Assembly (NCBI RefSeq): GCF_036014175.1 | Contig: NZ_CP107917.1 | Span: 1,488,001 to 1,552,000 of the forward strand | Length of the DNA stretch: 64,000 nucleotides | Source: Streptomyces sp. NBC_00443 | Lineage (GTDB): Bacteria; Actinomycetota; Actinomycetes; Streptomycetales; Streptomycetaceae | Direction of reading: 5' to 3' | Part shown: positions 25,335 to 34,055 of the stretch, one piece after another | Position numbering within the stretch: position 1 is the first letter of the stretch | Layout of the letters: the number at the start of each line of letters is the position of its first letter | The notes under the pieces: model-generated | The model's input: only the letters and a program-made list of their open reading frames with translations | What the model was told of the DNA's origin: nothing | Database searches by the model: none | Position numbers and translations under genes: made by a program

Positions 25335-27209
25335 TCACGGGGTGTAGACGGTCGGGCGCGGGGCGGTCGGCATGCCGTTGCCGAGGAAGAAGCTAGGGTG
25401 CGGCGGCTGGTTGTAGGCCGTGTTCTGCCAGGCCAGGCCTGTGCGGTACATCGGGTCGTGGAGCAGGGTCGTGATCCTTGTGGTCGTCTGGTGCGGCGTC
25501 GAGTAGATCCTCAGGGCCGTGTTGCCGCTCGTGCGCCAGATGACCTCCTCGCGCCAGTCGCCGAGGATGTCGCCGGACAGGACGGGCGTGGCCTTCGTGC
25601 CGTTGTTGGAGGAGACTCCTGAGCCGGTGAGCAGGCGGGTGTCGGAGGACGTGCCGTACTTGTCGATGCGGGTGCCGTCGAGGAGTTCGCGGACGGGGTC
25701 GCCGTCCCACCAGGACAGGAAGTTGACCGAGGACGGCTCGCGGCCCTTGGTGGCGCCGGCCTCGTCGCGGATCGAGGTGTCGGAGGCGGACCACATCTCG
25801 GCGCCGTCGTTGCCCGCCCAGATGTCCCCGGCGACTCCCCGGCCGTTGTCGCAGCAGGCGGCGAGCTTCCAGTTCACGGTGCCGCCTGCGGGGTCGATGT
25901 ACAGCTCGGCCGGCTGGCCCGTCGACTCCGAGACCTTGAAGTACTCCAGGCCCGCGTGCGCGGGGTCGAGGTCGGCCAAGTGCTGGGCGTCGCCGTGGCC
26001 CGTCCTCGTGGTCCACAGGCCGTTGCCGTTGTCGTCGACGGCCATCGAGCCGTAGACGATCTCGTCCTTGCCGTCCCCGTCGACGTCCCCGACGGACAGG
26101 CTGTGCGAGCCCTGTCCGTCGAATCCCTTGCCGCTGTTGGTGGAGGAGTTGGTGTCGAAGGTCCAGCGGCGTGTGAAGCCGCCGTTCCGCCAGTCCCAGG
26201 CGGCGATGACCGTGCGGGTGTAGTAGCCGCGGGCCATGATGAGGGAGGGGCGGGAGCCGTCCAGGTACGCGGTACCGGCGAGGAATCGGTCGACCCTGTT
26301 GCCGTACGAGTCGCCCCAGGACGAGACCGTGCCGCGAGCCGGGACGTAGTCGACCGTTCCCATCGCCTTGCCGGTCTGGCCGTTGAACATGGTCAGGTAC
26401 TCGGGCCCGGACAGGATGTAGCCGGACGAGTTCCGGTGGTCGGCCGACGAGCTGCCGATCACCGTGCCCGTGCCGTCCCGCGTGCCGTCGGCCGTCTTCA
26501 TGGCGACCTCGGCCTTGCCGTCACCGTCGTAGTCGTACACCTGGAATTGCGTGTAGTGCGCGCCCGAGCGGATGTTGCGGCCCAGGTCGACGCGCCACAG
26601 CCGGGTGCCGTCGAGCTTGATGCCGTCGACGATCGTGTTGCCGGTGTAGCCGGACTGGGAGTTGTCCTTGGCGTTGGTGGGCTGCCACTTGAGGACGATG
26701 TCGAGGGCGCCGTCGCCGTCGAGGTCGCCGACGGAGGCGTCGTTGGCCTCATAGGTGTACGCCACGCCGTCGGGCGTCGTACCGCCGGCCGGCGGGCTGA
26801 TCGGGACGTCCTTGTAGCCCGGGCGGAACTGGACGGCGTGGACGGAGTCGCCCTGCTCGACGCCGTTCACGATGGCGCGGACGGTGTAGTCGGCCTGTTC
26901 GGGGGCGCCTGAGTGGAAGTAGTTCGTGGAGCCGGTGATCGGGGACGCGTTCACCTTCGTGCCGGCGCGGTAGACGTTGAAGGACACGTCGTTCGGGTCG
27001 GTGCCGAGCCAGCGCCAGCTGACCAGGTTGCCGTCGGCCGCGTGGACGCTGACCACTCCCCGGTCCAGCCTCTCGACCTGGCGGGCGGTGGCGGCCTCGG
27101 CTGTTCCGGCGCCGTTCAGGGTGGTCAGCCCGGCGGCGGCCAGGGCTGCGGTGGCGAGGGTCGCGGCGAACGCGGCCCGGCGTCTGCGGTGCTTGCGCGG
27201 GTGCTGCAC
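25335..27209 (-). CDS. Secreted rhamnogalacturonan lyase, polysaccharide lyase family 11
   Basis: Cleaves rhamnogalacturonan I of pectin by beta-elimination outside the cell, like YesW/YesX of Bacillus. The 624-residue protein starts at GTG 27209 (preceded by GAGGAGG) and has an Arg-rich, Ala-rich signal peptide ending near GTAEAAT. The N-terminal fibronectin-like strand region (ERLDRGVVSVHAADGNLVSW) is followed by the eight-bladed propeller with calcium sites of DxDGDG type: DLDGDGALDIVLKW, DYDGDGKAEVAMKTADG and DVDGDGKDEIVYG. The C-terminal GDILGDWREEVIWRT and TTTLLHDPMYR-like ITTLLHDPMYRTGLAWQN motifs are characteristic. It follows the WYL regulator by 40 bp on the same strand and may be co-transcribed. 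Confidence 0.94.
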   Translation of the reverse strand: MQHPRKHRRRRAAFAATLATAALAAAGLTTLNGAGTAEAATARQVERLDRGVVSVHAADGNLVSWRWLGTDPNDVSFNVYRAGTKVNASPITGSTNYFHSGAPEQADYTVRAIVNGVEQGDSVHAVQFRPGYKDVPISPPAGGTTPDGVAYTYEANDASVGDLDGDGALDIVLKWQPTNAKDNSQSGYTGNTIVDGIKLDGTRLWRVDLGRNIRSGAHYTQFQVYDYDGDGKAEVAMKTADGTRDGTGTVIGSSSADHRNSSGYILSGPEYLTMFNGQTGKAMGTVDYVPARGTVSSWGDSYGNRVDRFLAGTAYLDGSRPSLIMARGYYTRTVIAAWDWRNGGFTRRWTFDTNSSTNSGKGFDGQGSHSLSVGDVDGDGKDEIVYGSMAVDDNGNGLWTTRTGHGDAQHLADLDPAHAGLEYFKVSESTGQPAELYIDPAGGTVNWKLAACCDNGRGVAGDIWAGNDGAEMWSASDTSIRDEAGATKGREPSSVNFLSWWDGDPVRELLDGTRIDKYGTSSDTRLLTGSGVSSNNGTKATPVLSGDILGDWREEVIWRTSGNTALRIYSTPHQTTTRITTLLHDPMYRTGLAWQNTAYNQPPHPSFFLGNGMPTAPRPTVYTP

Positions 27210-27249
27210 GTGACGTACCTCCTCGGGAGGACGGACGGGTTCCGCTCCC

Positions 27250-28206
27250 TCAGTCGCCGCCGCGCGTGCCGAAGTTGCCGTATCTTCCGGCCAGTTCGGC
27301 CACCGTCCGGGCGATCCTCTCGCGCAGCTCGGGCGGATCGAGCACCTCGATGCCCGTGCCCAGGCGCAGGAACTCGGCGTGGGCGTGGTCGAGGGACTCG
27401 ATGGGGACGGTGACCCGTGTCCAGCCGTCCTCCTCGGTGCGCGCATCCCCCTTCACCGGTCCGGCGAGCCCCACGCCGGGCGCAAGCCTGACCACCGCCT
27501 CGTCCCGGCGGAGGCGGTCGCGGAAGTCGTGCTGGTACGCCGTCCAGTACGCGGGCAGGTCGAAGTCGGCGGGGCGGGTGAACTCGGCTGCCTCTGTGGT
27601 GAGTTGGAGGATCTGGTCGACGCGGTACGTGCGCGGTCCGGGGCCCGCGACGACGTACCAGCGGCCCGCCTTGAGGACGAGTCCGTACGGCTCCAGGCGT
27701 CGCTCGACGTCGGTGGGCTCACGCCAGCGGCGGTACAGGACGTGCAGGACACGGCTGTTCCAGACCGCGTCGGCCACCGCCGGAAGGTGCGGCGTCTCGT
27801 CGGCGTCGGCGTACCAGCCGGGTGCGTCGAGGTGGAAGCGGCCGCTGATCCGGTCGGCATGGGTGCGCAGTTCGGCGGACAGGGCGGCGCGCACCTTGAG
27901 CTGGGCGGCGGCCAGGACGGAGCCGAGGCCGAGTTGGGCGGCGGGGCCCGGGGCGCCCGCGAGGAAGAGGGCCTCGACCTCGTCGGCGGTGAGCCCGGTG
28001 AGGCGGGTGCGGTAGCCGTCGAGCAGGCGGTAGCCGCCGGCGTGGCCCGCGTCGCCGTAGAGCGGGATGCCGGCCGCACTCAGCGCCTCGACGTCCCGGT
28101 AGACCGTGCGCACCGACACCTCCAGCTCCGCGGCGAGTTGGGCGGCGGTCATCCGGCCCCGGGTCTGGAGGAGGAGCAGGATCGACACCAGTCGGCTGGA
28201 CTTCAC
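27250..28206 (-). CDS. WYL/YafY-type transcriptional regulator
   Basis: A regulator of about 318 residues with an N-terminal HTH_11 winged helix (RLVSILLLLQTRGRMTAAQL, VSVRTVYRDVEALSAAGIPL and the wing GDAGHAGGYRLLDGYRT) and a C-terminal WYL domain (EPYGLVLKAGRWYVVAG) that senses ligands, often nucleic acids or nucleotides. The start is GTG 28206, giving the family-typical KSSRLVSIL; GTG 28212 is an alternative. Both lie inside a perfect 27-bp inverted repeat, implying autoregulation together with the divergent two-gene operon. The rhamnogalacturonan lyase lies 40 bp downstream on the same strand. Confidence 0.92.
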   Translation of the reverse strand: MKSSRLVSILLLLQTRGRMTAAQLAAELEVSVRTVYRDVEALSAAGIPLYGDAGHAGGYRLLDGYRTRLTGLTADEVEALFLAGAPGPAAQLGLGSVLAAAQLKVRAALSAELRTHADRISGRFHLDAPGWYADADETPHLPAVADAVWNSRVLHVLYRRWREPTDVERRLEPYGLVLKAGRWYVVAGPGPRTYRVDQILQLTTEAAEFTRPADFDLPAYWTAYQHDFRDRLRRDEAVVRLAPGVGLAGPVKGDARTEEDGWTRVTVPIESLDHAHAEFLRLGTGIEVLDPPELRERIARTVAELAGRYGNFGTRGGD

Positions 28207-28227
28207 TGACACAGGATGTCAGTGAAG
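28201..28227. promoter_or_regulatory. Perfect 27-bp inverted repeat, probable WYL-regulator operator
   Basis: CTTCACTGACA (28201-28211), a 5-nt centre CAGGA, and TGTCAGTGAAG (28217-28227) form an 11-bp-arm perfect palindrome. It covers the start codon of the WYL regulator and ends 18 bp before the ATG of the divergent gene, the right place to repress both. Confidence 0.8.
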
Positions 28228-28245
28228 CGGTCCTAGCGTCCTGCC

Positions 28246-28743
28246 ATGGCCCTTACGGAGACCCCCGCCTTCACCGAGAAACTGCTGACCGTACCGCCGC
28301 CGATCGAGGTGGCCGGGCGGCACGTCAAGCGGTACCACGTCACCGCCGACCCGGCGGGCATCGCGCCCGAGGTCGAGAAGGCGGCGTACGCGATCCTGCC
28401 GGAGCTGCTGCCGGCGCCGGACGGCACTCCCCCGGCGACGTTCGTGGTCCTGCACCGGGGCGGCGACGACGGCGCCTACCTGAACGCCTACAGCTGGGTG
28501 TGGGACAACGTCCTGCACTTCAAGGGCGCGTCGGCGGGACAGCCGGTGCTCGGCTGCCCGGACAACGACCCGACGCACTTCATCACGCCCGACCTGCCGT
28601 GGATCGGCTGCGTCTGGGAACTCCCGCCGATCCTGCACGAACGGGACGCCTGGGTGCGGCACCTGCTCACGCCCGAAGTCCCTGACCTCACGGCCTACTT
28701 GGCCGATTCCCTGCCCGACGGCACCACTGGAGACCGCACATGA
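28246..28743 (+). CDS. Conserved hypothetical protein
   Basis: A 165-residue soluble protein of unrecognised function, with no signal peptide or membrane segment. It is Trp- and Pro-rich with motifs VAGRHVKRYHVTADP, FVVLHRGGDDGAYLNAYSW and DLPWIGCVWELPPILHERDAW, a composition typical of conserved actinomycete proteins tied to a WYL regulator. ATG 28246 lies 18 bp past the operator-like palindrome. It overlaps the next gene by four bases (ATGA), so the two are translationally coupled. Confidence 0.7.
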   Translation: MALTETPAFTEKLLTVPPPIEVAGRHVKRYHVTADPAGIAPEVEKAAYAILPELLPAPDGTPPATFVVLHRGGDDGAYLNAYSWVWDNVLHFKGASAGQPVLGCPDNDPTHFITPDLPWIGCVWELPPILHERDAWVRHLLTPEVPDLTAYLADSLPDGTTGDRT

Positions 28744-29216
28744 GCAGCCCGCACGACTTCGACTTCTTCCACGGCGACTGGGACGTCGTCAACCGCCGAC
28801 GCACGGACTTCCTCGACCCGGACAGCGACTGGGAGGAGTTCCCGGCGACCAGCCGCTGCCGGCCGCTGTTCGACGGCGCCGCCAACATCGACGAGGTCGA
28901 CATGCCGCACCTGGGCTCGAAGGGGCTGACGCTGCGGCTCTTCGACCGGGAGACCGAGCAGTGGTCGCTGACGTGGTCCTCCAGCCGCACCGGCAAGCTG
29001 TTCCCGCCGGTGTTCGGGCGCTTCGAGGGCGAACGCGGCGCCTTCTACGGCGACGACACCCACGACGGCAAGGACGTGCGGGTGCGGTTCGTCTGGTCCG
29101 GCATGTCGGCCACCACGGCACGCTGGGAGCAGGCGTTCTCCATGGACGGCGGTGAGAGCTGGCTGGCCAACTGGACCATGGACTTCACTCGGCCTTCCGG
29201 AACGCCCGGAGCGTGA
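28740..29216 (+). CDS. Conserved hypothetical protein, DUF1579-like
   Basis: A 158-residue protein whose N-terminus HDFDFFHGDWDVVNRRR and later WSLTWSSSRTGKLFPPVFGRF match the pattern of small lipocalin-like/DUF1579 proteins, with the FxxGxW motif near the start. Such beta-barrel proteins may bind small hydrophobic ligands. Second gene of the operon divergent from the WYL regulator. Its 3' end overlaps the convergent methyltransferase by 32 bp. Confidence 0.7.
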   Translation: MSSPHDFDFFHGDWDVVNRRRTDFLDPDSDWEEFPATSRCRPLFDGAANIDEVDMPHLGSKGLTLRLFDRETEQWSLTWSSSRTGKLFPPVFGRFEGERGAFYGDDTHDGKDVRVRFVWSGMSATTARWEQAFSMDGGESWLANWTMDFTRPSGTPGA

Positions 29217-29937
29217 ACACCGGGTCCGGGCGGGACCGGTCCTGGTCCGGGAGCTTCGCCAGGCGGGCGGCGAAACCGTCGGCGAGCGCGCCGCCGGGCG
29301 GGACGGTGACGAACCAGCCCCGGCGCAGGTCGGCCACCGTACGGCGGGGGCTGCGGCCCTGGCCGTGACCGGTGAAACCGGCCCCGCCGGCCGGGACCAG
29401 GCCGTGGCCGAGGGCGTACGACGCGACGAGGTCCGCCGCGTCCCGGGCCGGGCGGGGCGGGCGGGAGGCCATGACGGCGTCGATGTCACTGCCCACGTTG
29501 TGCGCGGCGCCCTTGTCGACCGTGGTGACGTAGACCCCGCCGGGCCGCAGCACGCGGGCGCACTCGCCGACCATGGTCCGTACGTCCTGGTCGGACTGTG
29601 CGAGGTGCAGCAACCACACGCTGGTGACGGCGTCGAAGCGGTTGCCCGGGAACGGCAGCCGGCGGCTGTCTGCGAGCACGACGGCGCCGGGCAGGCGGGT
29701 GGCGGCCTGCCGGGTCATCGCGGGCGCGAGGTCGACGCCGGTGACGGCGAGGCCGTCCCGCCCGGCGGCCAGCCGCCGCGTCACGATGCCGGTGCCGCAG
29801 GCGACGTCGAGCAGCCGCCGGGCCCCGTCGGGCAGCAGGCCCAGCACGGCCTGGGCCGCGGCGGCCGCCCGGGGCTCGCCGCCGCGCGAGGCGTCGTACC
29901 GCTCGGCTTCCTTGTCGTAGTCGAGCACGCGCCTCAC
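29185..29937 (-). CDS. Class I SAM-dependent methyltransferase
   Basis: A 250-residue methyltransferase with the SAM motif LLDVACGTGIVTRRLA, the acidic motif II in VTGVDLAPAMTRQA, the motif DAVTSVWLLHLAQSD and the post-motif III VLRPGGVYVTTVD. These belong to the Methyltransf_11 group, which acts on small molecules such as quinone precursors or polyketides. The substrate is not identifiable. It follows the pterin dehydratase gene with a four-base overlap and is probably co-transcribed. Confidence 0.85.
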   Translation of the reverse strand: MRRVLDYDKEAERYDASRGGEPRAAAAAQAVLGLLPDGARRLLDVACGTGIVTRRLAAGRDGLAVTGVDLAPAMTRQAATRLPGAVVLADSRRLPFPGNRFDAVTSVWLLHLAQSDQDVRTMVGECARVLRPGGVYVTTVDKGAAHNVGSDIDAVMASRPPRPARDAADLVASYALGHGLVPAGGAGFTGHGQGRSPRRTVADLRRGWFVTVPPGGALADGFAARLAKLPDQDRSRPDPVFTLRAFRKAE

Positions 29938-30236
29938 TGTGCCCCGTGGCCAGGGGCGAGCTCCTCGATCCTGCGGGCGAGTGCGAAGTCCCGCTCGGTC
30001 ACGCCGCCCACGGTGTGGGTGTTCACGGTGAGGGACACCGTGTTGTAGCCGAGGGTGAGGTCGGAGTGGTGGTCGAGCTCCTCCTGGACCTGGGCGATGT
30101 GCACGACCATCGCCGTGGCCGCGAAGTGCGAGGCGAGCCGGTAGGAGCGGGCGATGCGGTCGCCGTCCGCCGTCCAGCCCGGCAGCTCCGCGAGCCGGTC
30201 CTCGATCTCCTTCTGCGACAGCGGTTCGAGGGGCAT
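29934..30236 (-). CDS. 4a-hydroxytetrahydrobiopterin dehydratase (pterin carbinolamine dehydratase)
   Basis: A 100-residue enzyme that dehydrates 4a-hydroxytetrahydropterin, recycling the cofactor of aromatic amino acid hydroxylases. The diagnostic HHSDLTLGYNTVSLTVNTHTVGG block (positions about 56-79) includes the catalytic His pair and the histidine after NT. The N-terminal EIEDRLAELPGWTADGDRI is typical too. No phenylalanine hydroxylase is nearby. First gene of a two-gene unit with the methyltransferase. Confidence 0.93.
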   Translation of the reverse strand: MPLEPLSQKEIEDRLAELPGWTADGDRIARSYRLASHFAATAMVVHIAQVQEELDHHSDLTLGYNTVSLTVNTHTVGGVTERDFALARRIEELAPGHGAQ

Positions 30237-30324
30237 GGCCTCGCTCCTTCCTGCACGGGGAGGGTTCGTCTTCAGCCTGCCACAGCCTGCGCGCGGCGGC
30301 CCTGGTCAGACGGTTCCCCCGGGG

Positions 30325-31273
30325 TCAGCGCCGCACGCCTTCGGCCGCCAGGTCGTCGGCCGGCGCGGTCATCTGCGCCCGGCCCTCGACGCGCTCCACC
30401 CACTCGTGCGGCAGACCGTGGTCGCCGTACCGGGCGCCCAGCAGGTTTCCGCAGGGGGACCCGGTGGAGTCGCTGTCGCCGGAGTGGTTGACGGACAGCA
30501 GCAGAGCGTCCCGCACGGTGGGCGTGACGGGCGCGCAGTAGACCCCGAGGGCGAGCGCCCGCTCGGCGACCCAGCCCTCCCCCAGAGTCTCCACCTTCTC
30601 CGCTGTGGGTGCGCCCTGCTCGGCCAGATCGACGGCCTCGGTGAGCGTGGCCGACGTCTCCTCGTGGCCGGGGCGGCGTACCGGCAGCCCTAGCGTGCGC
30701 AGGGCCGCTTCCTCCAGGGAGTCGCCCGCGACGAGGTGCGCCACGATCACGGTCAGGACTCCCGCCGCGTGGTGGCCGGTGGGGTGACCGTGGGTGATCT
30801 GGGCGGCACGGGCGGCCATGGCGAAGGCGCCGCCGGCGGAGTTCACCAGGCCGAAGGGGGCCGAGCGCATCACCGCGCCGCAGCCCTTGAAGTCAGGGTT
30901 GACCTCGCCGGGCTTCCCGTCGAGCGCGGGCCCGGGGTCGGGTGCGTACAGCTGGGCGACTCCGGACACGCACGCGTGGTCTCCAGCCGGCGCTCGGACG
31001 CCCGGCGCACCAGCAGGGCCCACCCGCCGCCGTGCCCTTGAGCCGCTCCCGTCGGTGGGCCTGGATCAGCGCCTCGGCGGTGAAGAGGGTCATCTGCGTG
31101 TCGTCGCTGATCCGGGCCACGTCGCTGTCCCCGGCGAACAGGAGTCCCGTCACTCCGCGCTCCGAGTGGGCGGCGCGGATCCGCTCCAGCGAGCCGAACT
31201 CGACCGGACAGCCCGAGCGCGTCCGAGGGCCCCGCCGAGCAGACAGCCACTCCTCGACTACGGTCGTACTCAT
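30325..31273 (-). pseudogene. ADP-ribosylglycohydrolase, broken by two frame changes
   Basis: Three frames are needed. The first, from the ATG at 31273, gives VEFGSLERIRAAHSERGVTG and ARISDDTQMTLFTAEALIQ with the metal-binding DDT. The second, short, gives WALLVRRASERRLETTR. The third gives GVAQLYAPDPGPALDGKPG, RSAPFGLVNSAGGAFAMAA and VNHSGDSDSTGS with the second metal site. The N-terminal GALGDALG loop is eroded to SARRGPRTRSG, missing the nucleotide-binding glycines. The enzyme would remove ADP-ribose from proteins in intact form. Its first codon overlaps the start codon of the divergent XRE gene. Confidence 0.8.
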
Positions 31274-32120
31274 GACCATTGTCCCGTCCGGCGGCACCGG
31301 GCCCGCCAGCACCCCCACCGGCCAGGGCGTCGGCCCGTTGCTGCGGGCCTGGCGGGAGCAACGGCGGGTCAGCCAGCTGGAGTTGGCGCTGCGGGCGGAC
31401 TCCTCGGCGCGGCACATCAGCTTCATCGAGACGGGCCGTTCACGGCCGAGCGAGGAGATGGTGCTGCGGCTGGCGGAGCACCTTGACGTGCCGGTGCGCG
31501 AGCGCAACGCGCTGCTTCTGGCCGCCGGGTACGCCCCGCGCTATCCGGAGACCCCGCTGGACGACCCGGCACTGGACGCGCTCCGCGCGGGCATGGAACA
31601 GCTGATCCGGGGCTACGAGCCCTACCCGGCTCTGGTCGTGGACGCGATGTACAACGTCCACGCGGCCAACCGCGGCATCCTCATGATCCTCGACGGCATC
31701 CCGGAACACCTGCTTGAGCCCCCTCTCAACGCGATGCGCCTGACCCTGCACCCGGAGGGCCTCGCACCGCGCATCCGCAACCTGCGCGAGTGGCGCGGCC
31801 ATCTCCTCGCGCAGCTGGAGCGGCAGATCGCGCTGCACCGCTCCGAGCCGCTGCGCAGGCTGTACGAGGAGGTGGCCGCCTACCCGGTTCCGGAGGAGAC
31901 GCCCGGCGCCGAGCCCGCAGAACCCGCCGAACCCGCCGAACCCGTCCCGTACTTCGCGCTGCCGCTGCAGATCGAGCACGAGGGCCGCGTGCTGTCCTTC
32001 GTCTCCTCCATCTCCACCTTCAACACCCCCATGGACGTGACCGTCGCCGAGCTGGCCATCGAGACACTGCTCCCGGCCGACCCGGCGACGGTCAAGTACC
32101 TTCAGTCGCTCATGTTTTGA
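31272..32120 (+). CDS. XRE-family regulator with MmyB-like ligand-binding domain
   Basis: A 282-residue DNA-binding protein. The helix-turn-helix lies at residues 18-75 (LLRAWREQRRVSQLELALRA, ISFIETGRSRPSEEMVLRLAEHL). The rest is an MmyB-type PAS-like domain (YPALVVDAMYNVHAANRGILM, TLHPEGLAPRIRNLREWR). Such regulators commonly control adjacent redox or methylenomycin-type genes and can bind fatty acids. A Pro-Ala-Glu tandem repeat (AEPAEPAEPAEP) interrupts the domain near residue 215. Divergent from the broken ADP-ribosylglycohydrolase, with the start codons sharing CATG. Confidence 0.88.
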   Translation: MTIVPSGGTGPASTPTGQGVGPLLRAWREQRRVSQLELALRADSSARHISFIETGRSRPSEEMVLRLAEHLDVPVRERNALLLAAGYAPRYPETPLDDPALDALRAGMEQLIRGYEPYPALVVDAMYNVHAANRGILMILDGIPEHLLEPPLNAMRLTLHPEGLAPRIRNLREWRGHLLAQLERQIALHRSEPLRRLYEEVAAYPVPEETPGAEPAEPAEPAEPVPYFALPLQIEHEGRVLSFVSSISTFNTPMDVTVAELAIETLLPADPATVKYLQSLMF

Positions 32121-32162
32121 CATATCGTCAGGACTGTGCGCTGCACCACGGCGAACCACCAC

Positions 32163-32200
32163 CAGGGGCGCGGGAAACTGCGCGACCAGCCACGAACCAC
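32163..32200. repeat. Intergenic repeat copy C (short variant)
   Basis: AGGGGCGCGGGAAACTGCGC then GACCAGCCACGAACC, lying 43 bp after the MmyB-type gene. Lacks the inserted hairpin of the long variants. The surrounding 210 bp (32121-32330) shows nothing else beyond a GC-rich leader for the next gene. Confidence 0.65.
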
Positions 32201-32330
32201 CCGCAGTCGGGCCGCAACGGCTACCGCGCCCATCGGACCGTAACCGACCTCTCACCGCCACCCTCGTGAGCCGGGCACCGGAACATGGCACACTGCTCGA
32301 CGTACTTTCGGCGCGTAGGGGAGGCGTGGC

Positions 32331-33194
32331 GTGAGTGAGCGGCGGCCCGCGCCGACTGTGGGTCAAGTGGTGCTCGGCAGGCGCCTGCAGGAGCTTCGGG
32401 AGGCGGCCGGGCTGGGACGCGACGAGGCCGCCCGCGTGCTGCGCGTGGCCGCGGCGACCGTACGGCGGATGGAGACGGCCGACGTCGCGCTGAAGATCCC
32501 GTACGTACAGGTGCTGCTGGAGACGTACGGCGTACCGGAGGACGAGGCGGCTGCGTTCGTCTCGCTGGCCGAGGAGGCCAACCAGCCGGGCTGGTGGCAG
32601 CGCTTCCACGACGTGCTGCCGGACTGGTTCAGCCTGTACGTGAGCCTGGAGGGCGCCGCCCGCATCGTCCGCTCCTATGAGCCGCACTTCGTGCCCGGGC
32701 TGCTACAGACCGAGGAGTACGCGCGCGCCGTACTGGAGGCGGGGACGATCGGCCAGACGGGCCCCGAGACCATCGAGCGGCATGTGTCACTGCGCATGGA
32801 ACGGCAGCGGCTGCTGGAACGGCCCGACCCGCCCCACATGTGGGTGATCATGGACGAGACGGTGCTGCTGCGTCCGGTGAGCATCCGCGGCGAAGTGATG
32901 CGCGACCAGTTGGACAAGCTGCTGGAGTTCGCCGAGCGCGACCGCGTGACCCTGCAGATCGCCGAGTTCGCCTCGGGCCCGCACCCGGGGACGTACGCGC
33001 CCTTCACCCTGTTCCGCTTCGCCGAGCCCGAGCTGCCCGACATGGTCTACACCGAGTACCTGACCGGCGCCCTGTATCTGGACTCCCGCAAGGAGGTCGC
33101 CGCGCATCTGGAGGTCCTGGACCACATGTCGACGGCCGCCGCGTCGGCCGAGCGCACGAGGAAGATCCTGCGGGAACACCGCGAGGACTGTTGA
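32331..33194 (+). CDS. Helix-turn-helix regulator with DUF5753 domain
   Basis: A 287-residue protein with an N-terminal HTH (LGRRLQELREAAGLGRDEAA to RRMETADVALKIPYVQVLL) and the DUF5753 domain (SYEPHFVPGLLQTEEYARAVL, WVIMDETVLLRPVSIRGEVM, GTYAPFTLFRFAEPELPDMV). Members are abundant in Streptomyces, often paired with a short DUF397 partner in an antitoxin-like arrangement. None is adjacent here; instead a DUF574-type methyltransferase follows 45 bp downstream. The role is probably in developmental regulation, by analogy only. Confidence 0.9.
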   Translation: MSERRPAPTVGQVVLGRRLQELREAAGLGRDEAARVLRVAAATVRRMETADVALKIPYVQVLLETYGVPEDEAAAFVSLAEEANQPGWWQRFHDVLPDWFSLYVSLEGAARIVRSYEPHFVPGLLQTEEYARAVLEAGTIGQTGPETIERHVSLRMERQRLLERPDPPHMWVIMDETVLLRPVSIRGEVMRDQLDKLLEFAERDRVTLQIAEFASGPHPGTYAPFTLFRFAEPELPDMVYTEYLTGALYLDSRKEVAAHLEVLDHMSTAAASAERTRKILREHREDC

Positions 33195-33239
33195 GGCAGA
33201 GCGCCCGAAGGCCATCGATCCCCGAGGAGAACACACCGC

Positions 33240-34055
33240 ATGACCGGTTCCGAGGCCGTGCCCGCCCGCGTCGACACCAGCCGGCCGCACCCGGCCCGCG
33301 TCTACGACTGGTGGCTCGGCGGCAAGGACAACTACCCGGTGGACGAGGAGCTGGCCCGCAAGATCCTCGCCGTGGACGACACGGTCCTGCGCGGGGCCCG
33401 CGCCAACCGCCGGTTCATGCACCGTGCCGTGCGCACCGTCGCCGAGGCCGGGATACGCCAGTTCCTGGACATCGGCACGGGCATCCCCACCGAGCCCAAT
33501 CTGCACCAGGTGGCGCAGGGCGTCGCCGCGGAGTCCAAGGTCGTGTACGCGGACAACGACCCGATCGTGCTGCGGCACGCGGAGGCGCTGCTGCACGGGT
33601 CGGCAGAGGGCAGCACCGACTATGCGCACGCCGACGTCCGTGACGTCGACACGCTGCTGAGCCGGGCCGGCGAGTCCCTGGACTTCGGCCGGCCGGTCGC
33701 GCTGTCGCTGGTCGCGCTGACCCACTACCTGGGCGACGACCCCGACGGCGACGACGTGTACGGCCTGCTGGAGAAGTACGTCGCCGCGCTCGCCCCGGGC
33801 AGCTACCTGATCCTCTCCCAGGTCACCCCGGACCTCAGCCCGGCGGCCATCGAGAAGGCGGCGAACCACTTCCGGCACAGCGGCACCCCGTTCTTCCCCC
33901 GGTCGCTGCCCGAGTTCTCCCGCTTCTTCGACGGTCTGGACCTGCTCGGCCCCGGCGTCATTCCGGTCTACGGCTGGCGGCCGGAGGCGGCGGACGTGGC
34001 GGCCCAGGCGGAGGGCATCGTGCCGGTGTACGCGGGGGTCGCCCGCAAGCCTTAG
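33240..34055 (+). CDS. SAM-dependent methyltransferase, DUF574 family
   Basis: A 271-residue protein of the actinomycete-specific DUF574/Methyltransf_19 family. The signature start RPHPARVYDWWLGGKDNYPVD, the SAM loop FLDIGTGIPTEPNLHQVAQ and VYADNDPIVLRHAEALL are all present. The substrate has not been established for the family. It follows the DUF5753 regulator on the same strand, likely in one transcript. A MITE-like element begins immediately after its TAG stop. Confidence 0.92.
   Translation: MTGSEAVPARVDTSRPHPARVYDWWLGGKDNYPVDEELARKILAVDDTVLRGARANRRFMHRAVRTVAEAGIRQFLDIGTGIPTEPNLHQVAQGVAAESKVVYADNDPIVLRHAEALLHGSAEGSTDYAHADVRDVDTLLSRAGESLDFGRPVALSLVALTHYLGDDPDGDDVYGLLEKYVAALAPGSYLILSQVTPDLSPAAIEKAANHFRHSGTPFFPRSLPEFSRFFDGLDLLGPGVIPVYGWRPEAADVAAQAEGIVPVYAGVARKP

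Noticed and set aside
31915..31955. Pro-Ala-Glu codon repeat as a regulatory repeat
   Set aside because: Three or four GAACCCGCC units are inside the MmyB-type coding frame and look like a simple linker expansion.
32331..34055. Complete toxin-antitoxin pair
   Set aside because: The DUF5753 regulator has no DUF397 partner; the following gene is a full-length methyltransferase.
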